A DNA stretch of 64,000 bases from Maricaulis sp048269565 (GTDB lineage: Bacteria > Pseudomonadota > Alphaproteobacteria > Caulobacterales > Maricaulaceae), in the NCBI RefSeq assembly GCF_048269565.1, contig NZ_JBLXIK010000002.1, positions 434,001 to 498,000 on the forward strand, in the 5' to 3' direction. Every line of letters starts with the position of its first letter. The stretch's first letter is position 1. Below, one piece after another: positions 7,216 to 16,428 of the stretch. A program made the translations under genes and the position numbers. The notes under the pieces are model-generated. The model was not told the DNA's origin and did not search any database. It was given only the letters and a program-made list of their open reading frames with translations.

Positions 7216-9168
7216 CTAGATATGACTGAGCGCAGACCTAGAAGCTCTGGTGCTGTCACAATAATGCTGGACGCTCGGACGGCAGAAGAGGGTGAGGTAG
7301 GGCTTTTGACCGGCGATCGAAAGCTGGAGTTTTGGGAGCTTCTGCGCTTCGAACCTTCGGAACCAAGTCATTGGGGATTCACCCTCCCAGGACGCAACCG
7401 TTTCGCAGGATATCCAATTCTTTGCGAACTCCTCTAGGCTGGAAAATTGTATCTTTTCTTGTCGGGCCTTGATGGGTTCGAGAAACTCCATGCTGATGGC
7501 TGCCCTTATGGCATTGTCATTGGTGTTCAGGACGAGCCTGGCATCCGACTTGGTGGCTTCAATACAGCCCCAATCCGCATGACCTGTACCCGGCTGGCTC
7601 TTGATCCAGTTGGCGAAGACCTTCTTCGGCAATCCCAATCGTTCAAGCGGCGGAAGGCCGGGCGTTTCGGAGACCCTGTTGGGCTGCAGTTCTGCTCTAA
7701 TAATCGCCTCGCAAAGCGCCACCCAGACTGCCGGTGAAACCACCCAAGCCATCAATGACTGAAGCGGTATATACTCGGCCTTGCGCCTCCCGTTCGTTCC
7801 CGTGAGTTGGGATCTTAGTAGCTCCAGTGATGAACTTTCGAGGACAGGCTTGTTCGACGTCAGAAGTGCAACATCCGAGCATTGGACATCCTCCAGAAGG
7901 CCAGCCCGGACCATGGCCGGAATGACAAACGACGGCACGCCCAGTGACTTTGCGGCACGCACGTAATCAACGGACTGTCGATAGCGGTAAACCACGGCTT
8001 CTAGTTTCGCTTCATCAAACAAGACGGCGCCGCCGCTGCTAATACTCTGCGCGTGAAAGCACCGGCCGGCAGGTACAAGGCGTTGCAGGGTTCGATTGTC
8101 GATCCGGTACTTTGACCTCGCGTCGCCCACCGAGATAAGGCCTGAACGGGCACTGTTGAGCGTTGCCGACCCGGTCACAGCATAGAATGCTGTTCCTGAC
8201 CTCCTGATCGCTTTGGGGGCCGTAGCCTCTACGAGGCCCTTGATTCGGTCCTGTTTGCCGCCCTGCGTGAGGTAGGCCTCCATCGAAGCGATGCCCTCGC
8301 GATACCGCGGCGTTCCCACTGTCCGCTGAAAGGTTTCAAACAGTTCCACCAGAGATTCGTCCCAATTGGCTAGAGCGTGAAATCCGAATGCAATATGGCC
8401 TGCCGTCAGATTTCGATATTCGCGTCCGCCCTTGAATGGATCCTTGCGGCCAGCTTGAGCACGTTCAAGGCCACGCTTTGCGCCAGCAAATCCGAGCACC
8501 GCCATGAACACGTCGCCGGCATCCCAATCGTGAAACTCGCCAGGTAGCGTCAAACGCTTGGAGTTGCGCTTTGATACATCTGGATCGACCAAGCAGAAGG
8601 CGTTGTGGTAGTCAGATGCCAGACCCTCGGACAGCAACTCAGGCTGATTTACGCCTAGCGGTGCCCTGCACTCTTGATAGGCGCACTCGTCAAAGCTCGC
8701 CGCTTTGTTCCATGGCTGCTTCCTGCCACACTGCGGGCAATCATTGGTCAAGGATATTAGAGAATGCGGGCAATGAGACGCGACCTCCAACAGCCAGAAT
8801 GACGGGGTGTGGGTGATAGGGATAGAGCTTGCAGGAAAGCGTCGATTCTGCACCCGCACGAGTTCCTTGGGAAGGAAGGTTCCGAACCAATGAACGAATC
8901 CCGGGCGCCCTGCATTACATGCATCCCGGACCCAGCGAAAATCCACTTCCTCCGGTGAGAGTCCGAGCGCGAATGCGACTTGGTCAAGTTGGGCTTTCGG
9001 AGAAAGTCCGCCTCCATCGAAGCCCAGCATGCCCCTCAGCGCGCCAACGTCTTGTACCTGGTTCAACATGCCGGCACGGAAGAGCAAGCTATTGAGGTCT
9101 TCGTCAGCAAACGGTGCCGGGTGACCGGGCAGTCGAACCTGATGATACGCTTCCTCGGACAAGCTCAT
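7216..9168 (-). CDS. tniQ: TniQ/TnsD-like target-site selector
   Basis: The 650-residue protein has a TniQ N-terminus (VRLPGHPAPFADEDLNSLLFR, about 10-32) and a zinc-finger-like cluster (about 130-175: HCPHS, then CPQCGRK, then ECAYQECRAPLG). The long C-terminal half is of the size used by TnsD-type proteins for site recognition. TniQ/TnsD proteins bind target DNA and recruit the TnsC ATPase. The ATG overlaps the tnsC stop (9165-9168). Its length suggests a sequence-specific, TnsD-like role rather than the short TniQ of CRISPR-guided elements; the target site is unknown. Confidence 0.85.
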   Translation of the reverse strand: MSLSEEAYHQVRLPGHPAPFADEDLNSLLFRAGMLNQVQDVGALRGMLGFDGGGLSPKAQLDQVAFALGLSPEEVDFRWVRDACNAGRPGFVHWFGTFLPKELVRVQNRRFPASSIPITHTPSFWLLEVASHCPHSLISLTNDCPQCGRKQPWNKAASFDECAYQECRAPLGVNQPELLSEGLASDYHNAFCLVDPDVSKRNSKRLTLPGEFHDWDAGDVFMAVLGFAGAKRGLERAQAGRKDPFKGGREYRNLTAGHIAFGFHALANWDESLVELFETFQRTVGTPRYREGIASMEAYLTQGGKQDRIKGLVEATAPKAIRRSGTAFYAVTGSATLNSARSGLISVGDARSKYRIDNRTLQRLVPAGRCFHAQSISSGGAVLFDEAKLEAVVYRYRQSVDYVRAAKSLGVPSFVIPAMVRAGLLEDVQCSDVALLTSNKPVLESSSLELLRSQLTGTNGRRKAEYIPLQSLMAWVVSPAVWVALCEAIIRAELQPNRVSETPGLPPLERLGLPKKVFANWIKSQPGTGHADWGCIEATKSDARLVLNTNDNAIRAAISMEFLEPIKARQEKIQFSSLEEFAKNWISCETVASWEGESPMTWFRRFEAQKLPKLQLSIAGQKPYLTLFCRPSVQHYCDSTRASRSALSHI

Positions 9169-10112
9169 TGGGTAAATCCTGAAGCGCTCAATTTGGAGAA
9201 GTGATTGATGCGTTGCTTCTCGCTCGTCAGAAGGATGCCATCACTTGCCGTCTCAAAATCAGAGATTCGCAGAACTGCACGTTCTGCAATTATCATCTGC
9301 CGGAACGCTTCACGTACCAGTCGGATTGCTTGGCCAACCACTCCGTCAGCAGCTTGAAAGAGGCATGACTTAAACTCAGCTTTCTGGAACTCGCGGACGT
9401 TCTCTGCGATCTGCAACCGCTCCAGCTCGTCAAAAAACTCAGTGAACATCTTTCCGAAGAGAGCGCGGTCTGCCGGGTTAGTGAGCTGGAGCGGTGCAAG
9501 CTCGACAAATGGCCTTGAGCGCAACATCAATTGTTCGTTTGTCTGGTAGGGGTTTTTCGCCGCCTCTCCGACACCTGCAAGCACCAAGGGACATGGCCCT
9601 TCAATCAGGAAAGTCTTGACCAATTCTCCTACCTGCACGGCTCTAACCGCGTCGCGTGCCCCGCGAATGTGATGGCACTCATCCAGAATCAAGAGAAGCG
9701 TGTCCAGGTTCTCCAGCAACGTGAATGCGCGTTGCTGATATCGGTACTCATTCCCGCTCAACTTATTGAAATTGTGAAACCCACGATTTGCAGCGGCGGT
9801 GAAGATGCATTCGATCATGGATTTTCGCGTGACATCAGCGGGCAGCGTCACGTGCAGAATAGGAACTTGGCCGGGAAGGGTGGACTCAAGTTTCTCCGTT
9901 GCTTTGACGATGCTTGTGGTCTTGCCAGACTGCGACGGGCCAACGATCAGGACACTCGAGTGATCTCCTGACCTGTCACGGCTTTCGGCGATCAATTCAC
10001 CAAAAATACTCTCCACCTGTTGGGTGCGTGCGGTCGGCACAAAGACTTTGCTAATTTTTGCGTTCATATCAGCAATTTTTCGGTGGCTTGGTGTCATCAT
10101 TTTTCCCTCCAA
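9165..10112 (-). CDS. tnsC: TnsC/TniB-like AAA+ ATPase transposition regulator
   Basis: The 315-residue AAA protein has a Walker A motif (GPSQSGKTTS, about 58-67) and Walker B (LLLILDECHHIRG, about 138-150). It belongs to the TnsC/TniB family, which polymerises on DNA in an ATP-dependent way and links the target selector to the transposase. The start overlaps the end of tnsB by 16 nt and the stop overlaps tniQ. An ATG four codons later is an alternative start. Confidence 0.9.
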   Translation of the reverse strand: MEGKMMTPSHRKIADMNAKISKVFVPTARTQQVESIFGELIAESRDRSGDHSSVLIVGPSQSGKTTSIVKATEKLESTLPGQVPILHVTLPADVTRKSMIECIFTAAANRGFHNFNKLSGNEYRYQQRAFTLLENLDTLLLILDECHHIRGARDAVRAVQVGELVKTFLIEGPCPLVLAGVGEAAKNPYQTNEQLMLRSRPFVELAPLQLTNPADRALFGKMFTEFFDELERLQIAENVREFQKAEFKSCLFQAADGVVGQAIRLVREAFRQMIIAERAVLRISDFETASDGILLTSEKQRINHFSKLSASGFTQ

Positions 10113-12022
10113 TTTTTTGGATCAAATTCCTCAAAAGCTTGCGGATCCGGCTGTTCCCGCCCTACCGCTGCGGAGCTTCCGCCAGTCAAACTGGCCCTAT
10201 TGTTTCTAAGCTTCGTCAGGCCGGTCTTTCGGTTTCGGCGACGGTTTTCCTGGGACATCTTTTCCGCGTCGTCGAACACCTCTCGTTTGGCGCGTGCCAA
10301 ACTGACGCCGCTGAGAGCATCCATTTCGCGGTTAGACCGGACCTTGAGGATTTCCTGATGGACAGATCTGGGCAGACCTGATGCGTAGGCTTGCTCAGTG
10401 CATGGCAGCTTCACATAGGAATTTCTCTTCGCATTGAAGACGGCGACCGACCCCATGTCGTCTGGTGTGACCCGAACATCGACGAGCACACTGGTGGCCG
10501 CAGACGTCGAGGGGCCGGCCTCGGACAGGAGGTCTTCAAGAAGTCCCGACAAGGCCGGTCCATTATATTGGAGATGGTCAATCCGGATGCCCTGGCGACC
10601 AAGCTTGCGCTGTTCCAGGATGCCAAATGAACAGTCGATGTGATCAAAGTTCTCGGCTTGGGGTTGGGGGGAGTGCTCGACCAACGTTGCCCAAACCTCG
10701 TTTGGGCAACGGCCATCCAATGCCGCATGCTTGCGCCGATGGTACACTTTGGTGATGAAATCCGTAACAAGGCGTTCGAGTTGCCGCAGTGTGAAGATCG
10801 CGTCTTTTTCCGGATCAAAACGCCGTTTTCTCAATTCAACAGGGTTTGCAGGTATGCCCCCGTCAAGTTCGTGAATGAATTCGTTTAGCGTCCTAAAGAA
10901 GCGCTCGACGGCTCCCTTGTACTGCGGCGTGGCGACCGGTGCGAAGTGGATTTCGATCGCATGATTTTCACATGCGCCCTTGAAGGATGGGCCCACGCCC
11001 TCGATGCCATTGTCCATGAGCAGTTGCCGGGGGAGGCCGTGCATAGGCCAAGGATTGCCAGTGAGTGAGTGTCGGTCCAGCCAGTCTTGCTTGGGGCGAA
11101 CCATCTGGCGCATTACGCCACGCAGCGTCTCAATGGAAGGCGCCCGAATGTTCAAGTTGAAAGATACAACGGACCTCGTCGCTACATCCAGCGCAACGCA
11201 AAGTGTCGGGCGGCCCCAAGTAAGTCCGGTTTCCTCGTCTTTGAGGTGGATATCGAGGCTCGTGTGGTCGATCTCGACGATTTCCATCGGCCTATCGGCT
11301 TTGAGACTCCCGCGTACCGGAACATATGGAGCCGCCTTTTGGGCTCCGAATTTTTGCTCCAAACTTTTTGCGTTCTTGCCGGCCCGAATTCGCCGAAGGA
11401 TCGTCGATTGAGACGGACATTGAAGAGGCGCGCAGCCGTGGGGGGTGGACGCGACATTGTGGTTGTGAATCGCGACGCAGATTTCTTCTACAGTGCGCGT
11501 GGGTTTCCGACGCGGAGATTCGTAGTGTTCAGTCACAAAGCGATTGAGGTAAACCTCGACTTCGTCATGCAATCGAGGGCCGGTCGCTCCACGCACTTGA
11601 TTGTCCCGCATGAACGCGATCTTTCGATCACCAGGCGTGCCGCGATGTTTCACCCAACGCCGTACTGAACCGGGCGAGGGAACCGCGTGGCCCGCCGGGC
11701 CCTTATCTCGGACGGATTCTATGAAGCGGCGCAGCTTTTTGTCGCTCAATGGAACTGGGCTCTCGTCAAACTCCCTGCAATAGAACTGCCGGGTGAGTTC
11801 GCGAATCCCCACCCAGCCGCCAATTGCTTCAGGGGGAAATGCTTGTTGTTCCGCTTGGAATGCGAGGTTGGTTGCCGCCGGCGCGAGGCAACAGGATGGG
11901 CTGGCCGTGGTTGTGGTTCCGGCGCCCCCTGTTGTGACGAAGGTCAAACTTGGCGCTTGAACACGAACCAGCTGGACATCGTCAAGCCTGATATCGCCGG
12001 TGATGCGGAGGCTTGCGTTCAT
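10097..12022 (-). CDS. tnsB: TnsB/TniA-like DDE transposase
   Basis: The 641-residue protein has the RNase H-like integrase core: first Asp in IVEIDHTSLDI (about 255), second Asp in LLMDNGIEGVG, and Glu in GAVERFFRTLNEF. N-terminal DNA-binding regions precede it and a C-terminal Mu-type beta-barrel region follows. It makes the 3'-end cuts and strand transfer. It overlaps tnsA by 4 nt (ATGA) and tnsC by 16 nt, giving one translationally coupled operon. Confidence 0.92.
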   Translation of the reverse strand: MNASLRITGDIRLDDVQLVRVQAPSLTFVTTGGAGTTTTASPSCCLAPAATNLAFQAEQQAFPPEAIGGWVGIRELTRQFYCREFDESPVPLSDKKLRRFIESVRDKGPAGHAVPSPGSVRRWVKHRGTPGDRKIAFMRDNQVRGATGPRLHDEVEVYLNRFVTEHYESPRRKPTRTVEEICVAIHNHNVASTPHGCAPLQCPSQSTILRRIRAGKNAKSLEQKFGAQKAAPYVPVRGSLKADRPMEIVEIDHTSLDIHLKDEETGLTWGRPTLCVALDVATRSVVSFNLNIRAPSIETLRGVMRQMVRPKQDWLDRHSLTGNPWPMHGLPRQLLMDNGIEGVGPSFKGACENHAIEIHFAPVATPQYKGAVERFFRTLNEFIHELDGGIPANPVELRKRRFDPEKDAIFTLRQLERLVTDFITKVYHRRKHAALDGRCPNEVWATLVEHSPQPQAENFDHIDCSFGILEQRKLGRQGIRIDHLQYNGPALSGLLEDLLSEAGPSTSAATSVLVDVRVTPDDMGSVAVFNAKRNSYVKLPCTEQAYASGLPRSVHQEILKVRSNREMDALSGVSLARAKREVFDDAEKMSQENRRRNRKTGLTKLRNNRASLTGGSSAAVGREQPDPQAFEEFDPKNWREK

Positions 12023-12825
12023 GAGCGCCCTCCCTTTCCCAGCCAGACCAACGTATCTGGCCCAATGGGAGAGATCGGCCGTATCTTCAAGACGCGGCGA
12101 ACGACGAGGGCTGCAACTATCGCCTTGGTCTGACTCGGCGATCCAAGCGCGGATTCAAGGGCTTTGAGCCGCAGGCATCGTCGAGGGGTGTCGAAACACG
12201 CCAAGACGCGTGTGATTTGGGATTCGCTGACTGGTGTGCAGCTATAGTACACAATTTCGCATACTGCGGCGTAGCGCGAGGAGCGTTTTAGCTCGCTTGC
12301 AAACTCGACGCGAAATTCCCATCCCAACGCCTCAAAGCCTTTGGCGGCTTGTCTCCATCGTTCAACATCAGCTTCTTCGACGTCATTTCGGGAGAACTTC
12401 ACCTCAATGATACGAGTTGGACCGTCGCAGAACTCAATCCTGTCTGGTGTGTACCAATAGGTATGTCCCTTGGACCGCCAGCTGAGTTTAACTGGCTGCG
12501 TCGCCATGTTTATGACGTCATCCCGGAACTCCGCAAAGAGCAATCCGGTTCTTTCGGCGCCGGATTCATACTGCAGGTGACGTTTGGCTTTTTGGCTGAA
12601 GAACACACCAGTCGGGCGCTTCCGGCGCCCGGTCACAACACGCCGCATAGGGGAAAAGTCTGGTGTATGCTCGAGAAGCATAATGGGCTCACCGGCAACG
12701 AAGATCTCCTTTGAGCCAACCTTCCCCGCAGCCTTGGCGGCTGACGGCCCGCCTGGTGACGAGTGTTCTGTGGGCTCGCTTGCTCCGGTTGGTGTCGAAT
12801 AATCCCTCTTCATTGCGCCCTCCAT
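12019..12825 (-). CDS. tnsA: TnsA-like endonuclease
   Basis: The 268-residue protein has a PD-(D/E)xK-type nuclease core: a Glu in ESGAERTGL, Asp in YWYTPDRIEF, and Glu/Lys in RIIEVKFSR. This is the catalytic arrangement of TnsA, which cleaves the 5' strands so that the element is excised completely. The N-terminal 60 residues are low-complexity (Ser/Pro/Glu). It is the first gene of the tns operon and is divergent from the DUF6471 gene, with palindromic sequences between them. Confidence 0.85.
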   Translation of the reverse strand: MEGAMKRDYSTPTGASEPTEHSSPGGPSAAKAAGKVGSKEIFVAGEPIMLLEHTPDFSPMRRVVTGRRKRPTGVFFSQKAKRHLQYESGAERTGLLFAEFRDDVINMATQPVKLSWRSKGHTYWYTPDRIEFCDGPTRIIEVKFSRNDVEEADVERWRQAAKGFEALGWEFRVEFASELKRSSRYAAVCEIVYYSCTPVSESQITRVLACFDTPRRCLRLKALESALGSPSQTKAIVAALVVRRVLKIRPISPIGPDTLVWLGKGGRS

Positions 12826-12882
12826 ATTTGTCGGTTAATCATCGATAATGATGAATAAGGCACAAATTGCGAGGTGTCAACC

Positions 12883-12899
12883 CAAAATCATCAATTTTG
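12883..12899. promoter_or_regulatory. Dyad in the tnsA/DUF6471 divergent region, candidate operator
   Basis: The sequence CAAAAT-CATCA-ATTTTG is a 6-bp-arm palindrome. Related ATCATC/GATGAT words occur nearby (around 12838-12855 and 12919-12931). The position between two divergent starts suits an operator for autoregulation by the HTH protein, which is inference. Confidence 0.4.
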
Positions 12900-12928
12900 A
12901 CGCATTGTCATCTGCGGATGCATCAATT

Positions 12929-13366
12929 ATGAAGTCATCTCAACGAATCTGGAGATTCAATTTGAATTACGAGGACGCAGCTCAGGCTTGGGTACGGGGC
13001 ACCATTCGTTCAGAAATGGCACGCTTGGAGATTGGCTATGCGGATCTGGCCCGTCGACTTACGGATCTAGGGGTCGAGATATCTGAACGGGCTTTGAGCA
13101 ATAAAATCGCGAGAGGAACTTTTAGTGCCTCGTTCTTCGCCTTGTGCTTGGAGGCTCTTGCGGTGAACTATCTAAAGGTAGACCTGCTTGAACGTTCGGT
13201 GGGTGCAGAAACCGCCGCCAAGATGAAACTCAAATTCGCCGGTGAGAGGGACCTTGAGGCACTTCGGCGGCCGATGCTCGAGGCGAGAGGGCACAATCCC
13301 GAAATGGACGACGTGCTGGAGAAAATTCGAGAAATCATTGCGGACGATCGAAAAAGTCGCAGATAA
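12929..13366 (+). CDS. DUF6471-type HTH protein
   Basis: The 145-residue protein (172 if ATG 12848 is used) has the pattern AWVRGTIRSEMARLEIGYADLARRL, then GVEISERALSNKIARGTFSASF, then CLEAL. This matches DUF6471, a HTH-like domain in which Trp/Val, the Lys-Ile-x-Arg-Gly-x-Phe loop and the final Leu are conserved. I prefer ATG 12929 because the upstream start would place the coding region across AT-rich dyads that look like operators. Its divergent position next to tnsA suggests it regulates transposition; no direct evidence. Confidence 0.7.
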   Translation: MKSSQRIWRFNLNYEDAAQAWVRGTIRSEMARLEIGYADLARRLTDLGVEISERALSNKIARGTFSASFFALCLEALAVNYLKVDLLERSVGAETAAKMKLKFAGERDLEALRRPMLEARGHNPEMDDVLEKIREIIADDRKSRR

Positions 13367-13831
13367 TATGCCGTAAAGTGGTGGCGATGCATCTGGACCG
13401 ACACTCTCCAATACGCATCCATCGGGGTGTCCTGGACAGAGGGCTGTGCGGCCCCATTCCTAAAGTATTGATCGGAGCCTCATGCCTAGACAGCGTGCAG
13501 GCGTGCGGCATGCAGCCTCTAACGCCATCGTCCGATAGTAGGCCGCAGCAGGCGAGGAAACCTCAAGTGGGTAGAGGCGGCTGAATCACACCCTGTGACC
13601 CAAATGAATCAAAAGCTCTGACGCTTCACACGAACACCGCACCCGACTCTTTGGAGTGTTCGGACTTCGTCCGGTGGGGCGCACCATTTTTCACATATTG
13701 CGCGAATTTCGTCCGGGTCAGTGGCGCTACAGCTGTGTGGGGTGAAGTCGGTCGATCAATTGAAAAATTGTCGGGACGTGCCGGCTATATGTTTCTATAA
13801 TGTTCTGCGTCCAATCGATTCGAGACCGACA
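13367..13831. other. Intergenic stretch, possible home of the element end
   Basis: No gene is seen. The 9-mer TTCGTCCGG occurs twice (13666-13674 and 13708-13716), and CGAACAC/GTGTTCG words form a weak inverted pair near 13631-13662. By analogy with Tn7, the end nearest tnsA should lie here, but no convincing set of TnsB-type sites could be assigned. Confidence 0.35.
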
Positions 13832-14866
13832 ATGACTGATGATCAACTTGAGCCTGTTCACTTGGTTGAGGATGAGACGACTGGTGATCGATTTTTGGTC
13901 TACGGACAAGAAAATGGCCAACGATTAGATATCCGTTTTGTTGGAGACACCTTGTGGATGACGCAGGCCCAAATTGCGGACTTGTTTGGTCGGTCTCAGC
14001 CAATTATTTCCCGACATATCAAGAATATATTTGCTGAGGGTGAACTGAGCGAAGAGGGCAATATGCGAAAAACGCATATTGCTTCGGCGACCCGCCCAGT
14101 CACGATCTATAATTTGGACGTCATCATTTCCGTCGGCTACCGAGTCTCGTCGGCGCAGGCGACAGCGTTCAGGCGTTGGGCGACGGGGATATTGGTTCAG
14201 TTTGCCAAGAAGGGCTTCGTTGTAGACTCACCGCGTCTAAAAGATCCGGAGAATGTCGACCGAGTTGCGGAGCTTCGCGAAATTATTCGGGACATTCGCT
14301 CTGACGAAGCGAATGTTTATCGCGAGTTGAGAGCCATCTGCGCTTTGTGCCAAGACTACGATGGGACGCAAGAGGCAGCTCGAGAGTTCTATCAGCGGAC
14401 ACAAGCGAAGCTTGTTTACGCGGTAACCTCGCACACTCTATCTGAAATTATCGCGGAGCGTGCGAATCACAACGCTGAGAATATGGGGCTGCAAACATGG
14501 CCCAAGCAAAATATCCGGAAGCAAGATGTCTCCGTATCCAAAAATTATCTCGCTGAGGGTGAAGTCCGGGAGCTAAACCGGCTCACTACAATCCTACTCG
14601 ACATTTTTGAGGATCAGCTCGATTTGGGTCGGCTCGTAGTGATGGCTGATGCGACAGCTTTGCTGGACCAGCAATTGCACCAGCTCGGCCGCGCTGTACT
14701 GAAAGCGGGTGGTAAAGTGAAATCCGCTGCAGCCAAGCGGCGGGCGGAAGAGCAATATTTGAGGTATGATCGCCGCCGTAAACTGGAGCGGCAGCAAGCG
14801 GCAGACGCCCAAATTGCCGCCCTCGCAAAGGAGGCAAAAGGCCTGCCAAGGTCCCCGCGAGGCTAG
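13832..14866 (+). CDS. RhuM-family protein
   Basis: The 344-residue protein has the RhuM core: IRFVGDTLWMTQAQIADLFG, then QPIISRHIKNIF, then YNLDVIISVGYRVSS and ATAFRRWAT, followed by a helical C-terminal region rich in Lys/Arg/Ala. The RhuM family was first described in a Salmonella pathogenicity island and is common near restriction and mobile loci; its biochemical role is not settled. The ATG at 13832 is chosen because the longer frame adds 37 residues without family features. It lies just outside the transposition genes and could be cargo or a neighbour. Its base composition is lower in GC than the chromosome that follows. Confidence 0.78.
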   Translation: MTDDQLEPVHLVEDETTGDRFLVYGQENGQRLDIRFVGDTLWMTQAQIADLFGRSQPIISRHIKNIFAEGELSEEGNMRKTHIASATRPVTIYNLDVIISVGYRVSSAQATAFRRWATGILVQFAKKGFVVDSPRLKDPENVDRVAELREIIRDIRSDEANVYRELRAICALCQDYDGTQEAAREFYQRTQAKLVYAVTSHTLSEIIAERANHNAENMGLQTWPKQNIRKQDVSVSKNYLAEGEVRELNRLTTILLDIFEDQLDLGRLVVMADATALLDQQLHQLGRAVLKAGGKVKSAAAKRRAEEQYLRYDRRRKLERQQAADAQIAALAKEAKGLPRSPRG

Positions 14867-14924
14867 CACCAAGGGGGCTTCCAACCGGGTACGGACTGAC
14901 CCTCGTAGACATTTCCACCCGGCT

Positions 14925-15755
14925 CTACTGGTCCAGCCACGAATCCCCTGCCCAGCTTGCGGGATCCAGCTCGAACAGGCTGGCCAGTTGCCGGTACACC
15001 TCGGCTTCCTCGCGTTGCAATTCAGCCGGCCGTTCGAAGAAGGTCTCGACTGCGACCGCGAAGAATTCCTGGGGTCCGGTCGCGCCATAGCCGTCAAGAA
15101 CTGACGGCTGGCCGCTTTCGACCTTGCGGCGGAGGGCCTGGAAGGCGCCGACGAAGACGTGCTCCCATTTGGCGAAGCTTTGCCCCTTGTTCAGGACCGG
15201 AGCGCCATCCGTGTGGCCCGAGAGATCATCGAGCTGGTGGGCGAATTCGTGCAGGACGACGTTGTGACCATCGCTGTCGTCGAGCGCGCCTTGCCGCGCG
15301 TCAGCCCAGGACAGGATCACGGGGCCGCGGGCCCAGCTTTCGCCTGTGCGCACCGTCTCGCGCTCCGTCACGACATAGCCGTCATGCTCCGCCCGCCGCG
15401 ACTTGAAGGCGGCCGGGTAGATCAGCACGGTGCGCAGATTGACGTACCAGCTCTGCGTATTGACGACGAGAAGGCAGGCCTGCGCCGCGATCGACAACCG
15501 CATCTCGTCGCTCACCTCGACACCATTGCAGCCGATAAATTCGATCTGGTGCAGAAACAGGGCGATCTTGCCTTCCAGCGTCTGCCGCAAGGGCTCCGGG
15601 AGCTTTCGCAGCAGTGGTACTGAGGACAGGACGATGGCGCGCTGATCGGGCGAAAGCTGCGAGGCGAGCAATTGCTTGCGCCGGCGCCGTTCCGACCAGT
15701 AGCGAACGGCCAGAAAACCAATACCGAGGAGAAGGAGGGTGAGCAGGGCGGCCAT
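14925..15755 (-). CDS. mtfA: MtfA-like zinc metallopeptidase
   Basis: The 276-residue protein has an N-terminal membrane anchor (about 2-20) and the zinc site HEFAHQLDDLSG near the middle, matching M90 peptidases of the MtfA type. In E. coli, MtfA interacts with the repressor Mlc and is a peptidase. A conserved C-terminal region (ATGPQEFFAVAVETFFERP) is also seen. It appears to begin the ordinary chromosome after the accessory block. Confidence 0.85.
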   Translation of the reverse strand: MAALLTLLLLGIGFLAVRYWSERRRRKQLLASQLSPDQRAIVLSSVPLLRKLPEPLRQTLEGKIALFLHQIEFIGCNGVEVSDEMRLSIAAQACLLVVNTQSWYVNLRTVLIYPAAFKSRRAEHDGYVVTERETVRTGESWARGPVILSWADARQGALDDSDGHNVVLHEFAHQLDDLSGHTDGAPVLNKGQSFAKWEHVFVGAFQALRRKVESGQPSVLDGYGATGPQEFFAVAVETFFERPAELQREEAEVYRQLASLFELDPASWAGDSWLDQ

Positions 15756-15814
15756 GGCGCCTTGCTACGCCGGATGGCGATGGCGGGAAAGCACCCTGCT
15801 CCGTCGGGCGGGAT

Positions 15815-15832
15815 TGACTGATTAGTCAGTCA
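15815..15832. promoter_or_regulatory. Palindromic operator candidate for the TetR regulator
   Basis: TGACTGA-TTAG-TCAGTCA is a 7-bp-arm perfect dyad ending 17 nt before the TetR gene start. Its size and position are typical of autoregulated TetR operators. Confidence 0.65.
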
Positions 15833-15848
15833 CCTCTATACAGCCCGC

Positions 15849-16424
15849 ATGACCGACAAGCGCACCCGATTGATCGAGACCGCGATCCGCCTGTTTCACG
15901 AGCGCGGATTCTGGGACACGCCGACGGCCCTGATCGCTCGCGAGGCCGGCGTCGCCAATGGCACATTGTTCAATTATTTCCCGTCCAAGGCGGCGCTGGT
16001 CGAGGCGGTCTATCTGAGCCTGAAACAGTCCTGGGCGACGCATCTGCAGGCCGCTGCGCCGTCCTCGGGCAGTGTGCATGACCGGCTGGCGGGCTATTGG
16101 ACCGGCGCAATCGACTGGGCGCGGGCGCATCCCGATCATTATGCCCTGCTGGGGCAGTTGAAACTCTCTGACGAGGTCGGCGACGGCGCCCGCGCCCACG
16201 GCATCGACATGTTCGCCGCGACGCTGGAGCTGATCGGGGAAGCGATGGCGCAAGGCGTGATCCACCCGATCGAGCCCGAGCTGCTGAAGACGCTCGCCGA
16301 GGCCCAGATCTGCGCCGCGATCGAATTCCTCGGGAGCCACCCCGACGTCCCGGCTGCCGAAACCGCCCGCACATCATACGAGATTTTCTGGCGCGGCATT
16401 GCCGTCGCCCCGACAGGAGACTGA
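15849..16424 (+). CDS. TetR-family transcriptional regulator
   Basis: The 191-residue protein has an N-terminal HTH (about 8-52: RLIETAIRLFHERGF, then IAREAGVANGTLFNYFPSKAALV) and a ligand-binding C-terminal domain. It probably represses itself and the downstream reductase gene, which starts 4 nt after its stop, through the dyad at 15815-15832. The inducer is unknown. Confidence 0.9.
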   Translation: MTDKRTRLIETAIRLFHERGFWDTPTALIAREAGVANGTLFNYFPSKAALVEAVYLSLKQSWATHLQAAAPSSGSVHDRLAGYWTGAIDWARAHPDHYALLGQLKLSDEVGDGARAHGIDMFAATLELIGEAMAQGVIHPIEPELLKTLAEAQICAAIEFLGSHPDVPAAETARTSYEIFWRGIAVAPTGD

Positions 16425-16428
16425 GTCC

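Larger units (their letters stand above)
7216..13366. mobile_element. Tn7-like transposition module (tnsA-tnsB-tnsC-tniQ plus DUF6471 gene)
   Basis: Four minus-strand genes overlap one another: a TnsA-like endonuclease, a TnsB/TniA-like DDE transposase, a TnsC/TniB-like AAA ATPase and a long TniQ/TnsD-like target selector. A HTH gene of DUF6471 type is divergent. Separate TnsA and TnsB identify a cut-and-paste Tn7-like element rather than Tn5053/Tn402. By Tn7 convention the end nearest tnsA lies a little beyond 13366 and cargo lies beyond tniQ, towards lower coordinates. I could not identify paired end repeats or a target duplication, so the limits given are those of the gene module only. No cas gene or CRISPR array is visible. 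Confidence 0.85.

Noticed and set aside
6447..14866. CRISPR-associated (guide RNA-directed) transposon
   Set aside because: No cas genes and no repeat-spacer array near the tns genes, and TniQ is long as in TnsD-type elements.
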